DNA from: Gulosibacter sediminis
GTDB taxonomy: Bacteria; Actinomycetota; Actinomycetes; Actinomycetales; Microbacteriaceae
DNA length: 18,298 nucleotides
Assembly: GCF_014904065.1 (NCBI RefSeq)
Contig: NZ_JACXJG010000020.1
Coordinates: 14,487-32,784, forward strand
Direction: 5' to 3'
Positions 1 to 5,488 of this stretch are shown piece by piece (positions within the stretch are counted from its first letter, which is position 1; each line of letters begins with the position of its first letter). The translations under genes and the position numbers were made by a program. The notes under the pieces are model-generated. The model searched no databases. It was not told the DNA's origin and saw nothing but the letters and a program-made list of their open reading frames with translations.

Positions 1-775
1 CCAGATCGGCGGCCTCGAGTTGGGCGACCGACTGCTCTGTCGTACCCTTCGGGCTCGTGACGGCGCGGCGTAACTCGGCGGGCGTCTTGTCGGGGTTCGC
101 GGCGACGAGTCCGACGGCGCCCCGGAAAGTCTGCACAACGAGCTCGTGCGCCTCGTCCGCGCTCATGCCAATGCGCTGCGCAGCCTCGATCATCTGCTCG
201 ATGAGGAAGTAGACGTGCGCGGGGCCCGAGCCAGAGATCGCGGCGAGGGCCGGGATGCGCGACTCCTCGAGTTCGACGACGGTGCCAACCGCCGCGAAGA
301 TCGCGCGGGCGTAGCCCATCGCCTCGGCGTCGGCGGCCAGTCCGCCCGCGATGCCCGCGGCGCCAAGACCAATAGCGGATGGGGTGTTCGGCATCGCTCG
401 CACGACGCGCACGTCGGGTCGCAGCCGCGCCTCCATCGCCTCGGTGGTGATGCCGGCGGCGACCGAAATCACCACGGCGCCGGGCTCGATCGCGTCGCCC
501 ACCTCGTCGAGGAGATCGGCAATCATGTATGGCTTTACACCGAGCAACACGATCTGCGCGCCGGTGACGGCCTCGCGACTCGCGTTCGGGTTCGTCTCAA
601 TGGCGGCGGCCTCGACCCGCGGCTCCTGTGCAAAGCGGTCGGCCGATGCCTGCGACTTCGTCGTCACGCGGACCGGAAGCTGCGCGAGCGCGTCTCCAGC
701 CAGCAGACCGGCAAGAATGGCCCCGGTCATGTTGCCGGTGCCGAGAATGGCGAGGTTTGGCAGAGCGTCAGTCAC
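1..775 (-). CDS. proC: Pyrroline-5-carboxylate reductase, 3' end cut by window edge
   Basis: Catalyses the last step of proline synthesis, NAD(P)H-dependent reduction of 1-pyrroline-5-carboxylate to proline, in the cytosol. Reading the reverse strand from the GTG at 775 gives 258 visible residues. The N-terminal Rossmann motif GTGNM is at residues 12-16, VKPYM and RAMPNTP follow mid-protein, ISGSGPAHVYF lies in the linker to the dimer domain, and the family signature VTSPKGTTEQ is near the visible end. Only the last few residues should be missing. The GTG start is chosen because it gives the standard N-terminus and sits 8 nt after a TAGACT hexamer. No Shine-Dalgarno sequence precedes it, so the mRNA is probably leaderless. 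It is divergent from the small gene at 864. Family assignment is secure. Confidence 0.95.
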   Translation of the reverse strand, partial: MTDALPNLAILGTGNMTGAILAGLLAGDALAQLPVRVTTKSQASADRFAQEPRVEAAAIETNPNASREAVTGAQIVLLGVKPYMIADLLDEVGDAIEPGAVVISVAAGITTEAMEARLRPDVRVVRAMPNTPSAIGLGAAGIAGGLAADAEAMGYARAIFAAVGTVVELEESRIPALAAISGSGPAHVYFLIEQMIEAAQRIGMSADEAHELVVQTFRGAVGLVAANPDKTPAELRRAVTSPKGTTEQSVAQLEAADL

Positions 776-783
776 AGTAAAGG

Positions 784-789
784 AGTCTA
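784..789 (-). promoter_or_regulatory. Probable -10 element of leaderless proC promoter
   Basis: On the minus strand TAGACT lies 8 nt before the proC GTG, where transcription would begin at or next to the start codon. No convincing -35 hexamer is visible at 17 bp spacing. The same hexamer at nearly the same distance precedes the marR-type gene at 3996. Confidence 0.5.
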
Positions 790-863
790 TTCTGGTCGCA
801 TCGATCACGGTGACCCCGCGCGGGACACCGTGAAATCACGCCGCTACAGAGGGGATGCCGATC

Positions 864-1151
864 ATGACGTCGAATGCCGCGGAGACCGTGCGCACGCTGA
901 TGCTCGAAAGCGCCTACGTGAACGAAGTGCTCAAGGTAGCGATCGACGACAACGAGAAGATCGTCGGGGTGCAGTTCTGCCTCGCCAACATCGACGACCT
1001 CGTCGCCCTGCCACCGCTGTTTGCCCAGCTGCGCGCCAACATCAAGCTCGCGCTGCCCGAGGTCGAGCACGTGTTCCTTGAACCCGACGTGACCGAGCGC
1101 CGCGCCGAGGCGGTGCCCACCGAGAACGTCGTCATTCGCGGCTGGGACTAA
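864..1151 (+). CDS. Small protein, weakly like the C-terminal domain of CDF cation transporters
   Basis: A 95-residue soluble protein with no membrane segment or signal peptide. The pattern of a beta strand, a helix and a C-terminal ALPEVEHVFLEPD (about residues 65-77) recalls the cytoplasmic ferredoxin-like domain that ends cation diffusion facilitator transporters. The transmembrane part and metal ligands of such a transporter are absent, so I infer at most a stand-alone relative of that domain. An upstream ATG at 855 would lie directly on the AGAGGGG sequence. Starting at 864 leaves that ribosome-binding site at a normal 9-nt spacing, so 864 is preferred. The gene is divergent from proC. 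Its stop codon directly abuts the stop codon of tadA, with no base between them. It could equally be an unrelated small conserved protein. Confidence 0.7.
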   Translation: MTSNAAETVRTLMLESAYVNEVLKVAIDDNEKIVGVQFCLANIDDLVALPPLFAQLRANIKLALPEVEHVFLEPDVTERRAEAVPTENVVIRGWD

Positions 1152-1610
1152 CTAGCGCCCCGCGAAGAACCTCGTTAACGGTTCCGCACACTCGGCTTCG
1201 AGCACACCGCCCACCACCTCGCTGCGCTGCGGGAGTCGCCCGTCGCGCAGCAGATCGTAGACCGACCCCGCTGCGCCGGCCTTCGCATCCCACGCCCCGA
1301 AGACGACGCGCGCAATGCGGGCCGTGAGCGCCGCGCCGGCGCACATGACGCACGGTTCGAGCGTGGTGAATAGGATGCAGTCGTCGAGCCGTGAGCTGCC
1401 CCGCGCCGCCGCCGCCGCCCGCAGCGCCACGATTTCGGCGTGACCAGTCGGGTCGTGCTCGACCTCGCGCACGTTACGGCCCGTACCGAGCACATGGCCG
1501 TCGGCATCCGCGACGACCGCGCCAATCGGAATATCCCCGGACTCGCCGGCAAGGCTCGCCTCGGCGAGCGACACCCGCATGAGGCGCTCATAGAGCTCAG
1601 GTACTCGCAT
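1152..1610 (-). CDS. tadA: tRNA-specific adenosine deaminase TadA
   Basis: Zinc-dependent deaminase that converts the wobble adenosine (A34) of tRNA-Arg(ACG) to inosine. The 152-residue length is normal for the family. The catalytic H-A-E is at residues 57-59, with the proton-shuttling Glu at 59, and the zinc motif P-C-V-M-C spans 86-90 with Cys87 and Cys90. The start is well supported: GGAGG at 1617-1621 lies 6 nt upstream of the ATG at 1610. It is divergent from upp across only 53 bp and ends tail-to-tail with the small gene before it. The C-terminal part ([19 protein letters not shown]) is typical of bacterial TadA rather than of cytidine or guanine deaminases. The expected substrate, tRNA-Arg with anticodon ACG, is encoded at 17151-17223. 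Confidence 0.93.
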   Translation of the reverse strand: MRVPELYERLMRVSLAEASLAGESGDIPIGAVVADADGHVLGTGRNVREVEHDPTGHAEIVALRAAAAARGSSRLDDCILFTTLEPCVMCAGAALTARIARVVFGAWDAKAGAAGSVYDLLRDGRLPQRSEVVGGVLEAECAEPLTRFFAGR

Positions 1611-1650
1611 CCGACACCTCCGACTTCACACGCGACGCAAGTTCGCTCGC

Positions 1651-1656
1651 TACGCT
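1651..1656 (+). promoter_or_regulatory. Probable -10 element of leaderless upp promoter
   Basis: TACGCT lies 7 nt before the upp ATG and no Shine-Dalgarno sequence is present between them. This fits transcription starting at or beside the start codon. The -35 region is not recognisable. Confidence 0.4.
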
Positions 1657-1663
1657 AACTCCT

Positions 1664-2299
1664 ATGGAGCTGCACGTCGCGAACCACCCGCTGATCGACC
1701 ACAAGATGACGCTGCTGCGCGACAAGTCGACGCCGTCGCCGGCGTTTCGCGAGCTCGTCGCCGAGCTCGTCAACCTGCTCAGCTATGAGGCGACACGGGG
1801 GCTGCGCGTTGAGCGCGTCGAGTTTGCGACGCCGGTCGCCACCACGACCGGGTCGAAGGTGACCGAGCCGCTGCCGCTCGCCGTGCCGATCATCCGCGCC
1901 GGCCTCGGCATGCTCGACGGCTTCCTCAAGCTCATGCCCTACTGCGAGGTCGGCTTCGTCGGCATGCGCCGCAACGACGAGACCCTGCAGCCCGAGACCT
2001 ACGCGAAGCGCCTGCCCGAAGACCTCGCCGACCGCCAGTGCTACGTCCTCGACCCGATGCTCGCGACCGGCGGCTCGCTCGCCGCCACCGTGCACTTCCT
2101 CCTCGAGGCCGGCGCGACCGACGTCACCGCGATCTGCCTCGTTGCCGCGCCCGAGGGCGTCGAGAAGATGCAGGCCGACTTCCCGGGCGCCAACGTGCGG
2201 GTCGTCGTCGCGGCGCTCGATGAGGGGCTCAACGAGCAGGGCTTCATCGTGCCCGGTCTTGGCGACGCGGGCGACCGCCTCTACGGCATCGTCGACTAG
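1664..2299 (+). CDS. upp: Uracil phosphoribosyltransferase
   Basis: Pyrimidine salvage enzyme that makes UMP and pyrophosphate from uracil and PRPP. The 211-residue protein matches the usual family length. The PRPP-binding loop [10 protein letters not shown] is at residues 130-139. The uracil-binding C-terminal segment [16 protein letters not shown] is at 193-208. The N-terminal [13 protein letters not shown] segment, which begins the family, is at 8-20. The ATG at 1664 gives the canonical N-terminus and appears leaderless. The gene is divergent from tadA. Its stop overlaps the stop of the convergent downstream gene, so the two ends share four bases (2296-2299) and leave no room for a separate terminator. 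Confidence 0.96.
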   Translation: MELHVANHPLIDHKMTLLRDKSTPSPAFRELVAELVNLLSYEATRGLRVERVEFATPVATTTGSKVTEPLPLAVPIIRAGLGMLDGFLKLMPYCEVGFVGMRRNDETLQPETYAKRLPEDLADRQCYVLDPMLATGGSLAATVHFLLEAGATDVTAICLVAAPEGVEKMQADFPGANVRVVVAALDEGLNEQGFIVPGLGDAGDRLYGIVD

Positions 2300-2772
2300 G
2301 CGTCCGAGCCGACGCCAAGCACGAGGTATTCAACCTGCTGCTTGACGAAGGCGAGCCCTTCGCAGGCTTTGAGGGCGTCGGCCCTCGCGCGTTCGAACTG
2401 CTGCGCGAGCCCCTCCGGCCAGTGCGGCAGCCGCGACTGCAGCGCGCCATCGAGACGCTCGAGCGCGTCTTCGAGGCCGATGTTGCCCGGGTCGATCGGC
2501 GCGCGCCTGGGCACATGCGGCTCGTCGGAGGGCGCGCTCTCGCGCAGCGCATCCTCAAAGCCGGTGATCGCACTAATGAGGTCGGTCGCCAGCTCGGTCC
2601 AGCGCTGCACGAGTCCCCGAAACTCGAGTTCCGTGGGGGTGTCGAAGCCACTGCGGGGAATTCCGTCGAAGTCGGCGCGCACGAGTTCGAGCAGGCCCAT
2701 GAGTTCGGCGCGCGAGGCGCTCACAATTTGCACACTGTCCGCGATCGCGCGATCCATAACCGGCTGATTCAT
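2296..2772 (-). CDS. Hypothetical helical protein, 158 aa
   Basis: I do not recognise this protein. It is 158 residues, soluble, acidic to neutral and without cysteine, signal peptide or membrane segment. Long amphipathic stretches (about residues 5-35, 48-77 and 97-153) suggest an all-helical fold, with a proline- and charge-rich linker near 78-95. The ATG at 2772 is preceded by AGAAGGTGG, a plausible ribosome-binding site at about 7 nt. A second in-frame ATG five codons in is possible. A TATACT hexamer about 45 nt upstream of the start can serve as the -10 element. It converges on upp with a four-base overlap of stop codons. Codon usage is strongly G/C at third positions, as in the flanking genes, which supports real coding. 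Confidence 0.8.
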   Translation of the reverse strand: MNQPVMDRAIADSVQIVSASRAELMGLLELVRADFDGIPRSGFDTPTELEFRGLVQRWTELATDLISAITGFEDALRESAPSDEPHVPRRAPIDPGNIGLEDALERLDGALQSRLPHWPEGLAQQFERARADALKACEGLAFVKQQVEYLVLGVGSDA

Positions 2773-2816
2773 GGCCCACCTTCTCGCAAAACTGATAGCC
2801 GTCTCGGCCTGGTGCG

Positions 2817-2822
2817 AGTATA
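2817..2822 (-). promoter_or_regulatory. Candidate -10 element for the 158-aa gene
   Basis: TATACT on the minus strand differs from the TATAAT consensus at one base and would place the transcript start about 38 nt before the ATG at 2772. No good -35 lies at 17 bp; a TTGAGC is present but 20 bp away. Confidence 0.4.
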
Positions 2823-2948
2823 CGAACGCGAGGTCAGGGCCTGCTCAACTGGGGCCTGAAATCACCCCGAGGGACCACCCCATACAACTTCCGACCGATA
2901 TCGGCCGCGAGCCGAACGTCCACAACTCACTTGAATTCGAATACCTAC

Positions 2949-2977
2949 TTGACTTTGGTTGAGGGCGCAAACAAACT
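2949..2977 (+). promoter_or_regulatory. Candidate promoter of the leaderless short ORF
   Basis: TTGACT at 2949-2954 and CAAACT at 2972-2977 are separated by 17 bp. The -10 element ends 7 nt before the ATG at 2985, so the transcript should start at the ATG or one base from it. The surrounding 100 bp is AT-rich compared with the genes around it, as expected of a promoter region. Confidence 0.5.
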
Positions 2978-2984
2978 TAACGAC

Positions 2985-3083
2985 ATGACTGCAAATTACG
3001 CCCGCCCTGTGTTCGCCCTTGAGGTGGCAGGTCGAGTCGGCATGATGGCCGGCGTTGTGGCGTGCTGTCGAATGTGTCGCTAG
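2985..3083 (+). CDS. Putative cysteine-rich leader peptide, 32 aa, leaderless
   Basis: A short ORF of 32 codons plus TAG. It begins at an ATG placed exactly where the upstream promoter would start transcription, and no Shine-Dalgarno sequence is present. Three of its last seven codons are cysteine (TGC TGT, two codons, then TGT), giving a C-terminus ACCRMCR. Short leaderless ORFs with clustered cysteine codons are known in mycobacteria as cysteine-responsive attenuators of downstream genes; a role of that kind here is inference. The next gene, an orphan winged-helix regulator, begins 91 bp downstream. Two small hairpins lie in that 91-bp leader (3095-3111 and 3117-3130), but neither is followed by a T-run, so a classical terminator is not evident. 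It is too short for coding statistics, and the case rests on position, promoter and codon pattern. Confidence 0.5.
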   Translation: MTANYARPVFALEVAGRVGMMAGVVACCRMCR

Positions 3084-3094
3084 CACGTATCTCC

Positions 3095-3130
3095 GCGCGC
3101 GGTTCTCGCGCACCCAGCCCGATTCCGGGC
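3095..3130 (+). other. Two small stem-loops in the leader between short ORF and regulator
   Basis: GCGCG at 3095-3099 can pair with CGCGC at 3107-3111 around a 7-nt loop. GCCCG at 3117-3121 pairs with CGGGC at 3126-3130 around ATTC. They lie 12 to 47 nt after the stop codon of the cysteine-rich ORF, where an attenuation structure would be expected. There is no T-tract, so they could as well be chance in GC-rich DNA. Confidence 0.25.
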
Positions 3131-3174
3131 ACGTACTCGCACACAACGACCTCATCTGCAGCAAGGAATCTTCC

Positions 3175-3933
3175 ATGTCGAACATCGCCCCGTTCTCACG
3201 CCCCACGCACGCCCACGTTCCCACGGCAGCGGCTGCGCTCAAGCCCGTCACCTCGAGCTACCCCGCCGCTGCGGCCGAGCAGCGCGAGGCCGCAGCCCCG
3301 GTGCAGCCGGTCGCACCGGCCCCCGAAACCCGCGGATTCGCCCTCTACGTCGGGCTCGACACCGACACCGCGACCGCCGATGGAGTGACCCTCACCGAGG
3401 TCGTCACCGCCCTGCGCCGCGTGCTCGCTGAGCGCGCCCCGTCGGCCTCGAGCTACGCATCCGTCGCCTTCGCACCCGCCGGCGCCCCCGGCGACAGCAT
3501 CGACCTCGTTCGCCTCGCGCTCCAGGAGCCGGGCGCGGTGCGCGACCAGCGCGCCGCGCGCCAGGAGGAAGAGCGCGCCGAAGAGGCGAAGCGCTCGCAG
3601 GCAAAGGTCGAAATCGACACCTCGCGCAAGCGCGTACTCGTGCAGGGCGAGAACGCCGAGTTCACGTACAAGGAGTTTGAGCTGCTGCAGGCGCTCGTGC
3701 TCCGCGAGGGCCGCACCGTCAGCCGCGAAGAGATCATCGACGTGCTGTGGCGTGAGTCACACGAGGAGCGCCCGCACGAGCGCACCATCGATGTCCACGT
3801 GCGCCGCCTGCGCCAGCGTCTCGGCGACTACGCCGACATCGTGCGCACCGTGCGCGGCATCGGCTACCGCTTCGACCGTCACGCAGACGTGCGCATCGTG
3901 CACTCGCTCGCGCCCTCGCCCAACCGCCACTAA
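3175..3933 (+). CDS. Orphan OmpR/PhoB-type winged-helix regulator
   Basis: A 252-residue DNA-binding protein with a C-terminal OmpR/PhoB winged helix (Trans_reg_C type) at about residues 145-233. It includes FTYKEFELLQAL, the recognition segment ERTIDVHVRRLRQRLGD (202-218) and the terminal hairpin TVRGIGYRF (225-233). There is no receiver domain and no phospho-acceptor aspartate. The N-terminus is an Ala/Pro-rich tail (1-52), followed by a small globular stretch (53-112) of unknown role and a charged helix (121-143). Reading continues upstream to 3055, but the ATG at 3175 is chosen because AAGGA at 3163-3167 is 7 nt away and the upstream codons overlap the short cysteine ORF in another frame. 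No partner kinase is nearby, and its targets cannot be read from the sequence. Confidence 0.88.
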   Translation: MSNIAPFSRPTHAHVPTAAAALKPVTSSYPAAAAEQREAAAPVQPVAPAPETRGFALYVGLDTDTATADGVTLTEVVTALRRVLAERAPSASSYASVAFAPAGAPGDSIDLVRLALQEPGAVRDQRAARQEEERAEEAKRSQAKVEIDTSRKRVLVQGENAEFTYKEFELLQALVLREGRTVSREEIIDVLWRESHEERPHERTIDVHVRRLRQRLGDYADIVRTVRGIGYRFDRHADVRIVHSLAPSPNRH

Positions 3934-3982
3934 TCTCGGTGGGGTCTGGGAGGTTGCGTCGCATTCTCCGCACGCCGCAACC

Positions 3983-3988
3983 TAGACT
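3983..3988 (+). promoter_or_regulatory. Probable -10 element of leaderless marR promoter
   Basis: TAGACT ends 7 nt before the GTG at 3996, and no Shine-Dalgarno sequence lies between. It is identical in sequence to the proC element at 784-789. Confidence 0.5.
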
Positions 3989-3995
3989 CGCGTAC

Positions 3996-4457
3996 GTGAG
4001 TGACACAGCACATCGATCCGCCGCGGCCGCAAAGCCGAGCGACGCCTGGGAAGCGCTCTTCCGAGCGCAGGTGTCGATCATGCGCGACCTGCGTCGGGAT
4101 TTCACCAATGTCGGCATGTCGATGAACGAGTACGACGTACTCTTCAACACGTATCGCGCGCCGAACCATCGCATCCGCCTGCGCGAGCTCAACTCGTCGG
4201 TGCTGATCACGCAATCCTCGGTCTCGAGACTCGTCGACCGCCTCGTCGCGCGCGAGTTCATGGTGAAGCTGGAAGACGAACTGGATGCGCGCGGCACGGT
4301 CGTGGAGCTGACGGCCGAGGGGGTGCGCGCGTTCCGCAGTGCCGCGATCGTGCACACCGAGAACATCAACGATCGGGTCGGCAGCGTGCTGACGCCCGAA
4401 GAGCTCGTCACGCTGCGTGATCTCTGCACCAAGCTGCGCGAGCACGACGAAGCATGA
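3996..4457 (+). CDS. MarR-family transcriptional regulator
   Basis: A 153-residue dimeric winged-helix repressor of the MarR type. The helix-turn-helix and wing run from about residue 60 to 108: RLRELNSSVLITQSSVSRLV, then RLVAREFMVKLEDELDARG and the wing strand TVVELTAEG. The latter matches the DxRG wing of MarR proteins with a DARG. Helices before and after form the usual dimer interface. The frame is open to 3939, but the GTG at 3996 is preferred because it lies 7 nt after a TAGACT -10 element. The last four bases overlap the start of the next gene (ATGA at 4454-4457), so the two regulators are translationally coupled. The ligand and operator are not evident. Confidence 0.88.
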   Translation: MSDTAHRSAAAAKPSDAWEALFRAQVSIMRDLRRDFTNVGMSMNEYDVLFNTYRAPNHRIRLRELNSSVLITQSSVSRLVDRLVAREFMVKLEDELDARGTVVELTAEGVRAFRSAAIVHTENINDRVGSVLTPEELVTLRDLCTKLREHDEA

Positions 4458-4783
4458 GCGACTCCGGGGTCGCCTGGCCGGGTGGTGAGGGCGCACCCGT
4501 CTCGGCGGCGGCCGCGCGCTCGCTCGCCGCGTCGCTACAGGCCCTCGCCGAGCCGGCGCGACTGCGCATCCTCTCGATCGTGTCGGCGAACGACCCGCGG
4601 CCGACGACCGTGACCGAGCTCGTCGATGCCGTCGGGCTGTCGCAGGCCACTGTGTCGCATCACCTCAAGCATCTGCTGCAGGCGGGTTTCGTGAGCGCCG
4701 AGCGTGCGGGAAACTGGAACCTCTACCGGGCCAACGCCGACGCGTACGCCGACGTTGTGCAGCGGCTCTCCCCCAACCGCTAA
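4454..4783 (+). CDS. ArsR-type winged-helix regulator without metal-binding cysteines
   Basis: A 109-residue regulator of the ArsR/SmtB fold. LAEPARLRILSIV (31-43) is the typical family opening, the recognition helix is in GLSQATVSHHLKHLLQAGFV (61-80), and the wing is ERAGNWNLYRA (83-93). The protein contains no cysteine at all, so the classic arsenite or zinc/cadmium thiol sites of ArsR and CadC cannot be formed; sensing must be by another route or absent. Its ATG overlaps the stop of the MarR gene. Its own stop codon overlaps the ribosome-binding site of the SDR gene that follows, making a compact marR-arsR-SDR operon. Confidence 0.88.
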   Translation: MSDSGVAWPGGEGAPVSAAAARSLAASLQALAEPARLRILSIVSANDPRPTTVTELVDAVGLSQATVSHHLKHLLQAGFVSAERAGNWNLYRANADAYADVVQRLSPNR

Positions 4784-4792
4784 GGAACCAAC

Positions 4793-5488
4793 GTGAGCCA
4801 AGCCATCGCCATCGTCACCGGGGCTTCGAGCGGAATCGGGCACGAGATCGTGCGCGAGCTCGCGTCGACCCACCGCATTGTCGCGCTCGGGCGGGATGCG
4901 GCGCGGCTCGCCGCGACCGGGGCCGACATCACGGTCACCGCCGACCTGCGCGATGCGGGCGAGTTCGCCCCTGGCGGCAAGGTCGCGGCGCTCATCGACT
5001 CGCTCGAGCGCGTTGACGTACTCGTACATTCTGCCGCCGTGGGCACGCCGGGCTCGTTCGCCGACACGGATGCGGCCGAGTGGCAGCGTCAGCTCACGAC
5101 GAACGTCGTCGCACCTGCGCTGCTCACGCGCCTCGCGCTGCCGAAGCTGCGGGAGGCGGCGGGCACCGTCGTGTTCCTCGGCTCGGGCGTCTCGGTGCGT
5201 CCTGCGCACCAGATGGCCGCTTACGTCGCGTCGAAGCACGCCCTCAAGGGACTCGCCGACTCGCTCCGGCTCGACGAGGCCGAGTACGGCGTCCGCGTGA
5301 CGACGGTCATGCCCGGCCAGGTCGACACCCCCATGCAGGTGGAGCTGCAGGAGGGTCTCGGCAATGCCTACCGCCCCGAGCGCTACCTACGCCCCGAGAC
5401 CGTCGCTCGCGCGGTTCGGTACGTTGTTGACGCCCCCGAGGACGCGCACCTCATCGACCTCAGCATCCGCCCCCGCGTCGCGAGCTAG
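4793..5488 (+). CDS. Short-chain dehydrogenase/reductase (SDR)
   Basis: A 231-residue classical SDR, an NAD(P)-dependent oxidoreductase of unknown substrate. The nucleotide-binding TGASSGIG is at residues 9-16, HSAA (79-82) replaces the usual NNAG, Asn104 is in TTNVVAP, and the catalytic triad is Ser131, Tyr144 and Lys148 in the YVASK motif. PGQVDTPM (174-181) follows as in the family. The GTG start at 4793 has AAGGA 6 nt upstream, overlapping the stop codon of the arsR-type gene, so the three genes should be co-transcribed and the two regulators may control it. The last 102 bp overlap the antisense 3' end of the yhgE-type gene. Confidence 0.92.
   Translation: MSQAIAIVTGASSGIGHEIVRELASTHRIVALGRDAARLAATGADITVTADLRDAGEFAPGGKVAALIDSLERVDVLVHSAAVGTPGSFADTDAAEWQRQLTTNVVAPALLTRLALPKLREAAGTVVFLGSGVSVRPAHQMAAYVASKHALKGLADSLRLDEAEYGVRVTTVMPGQVDTPMQVELQEGLGNAYRPERYLRPETVARAVRYVVDAPEDAHLIDLSIRPRVAS

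Noticed and set aside
3055..3174. Upstream in-frame extension of the winged-helix regulator.
   Set aside because: It overlaps the short cysteine ORF in another frame, lacks a ribosome-binding site, and the ATG at 3175 has a well-spaced AAGGA.
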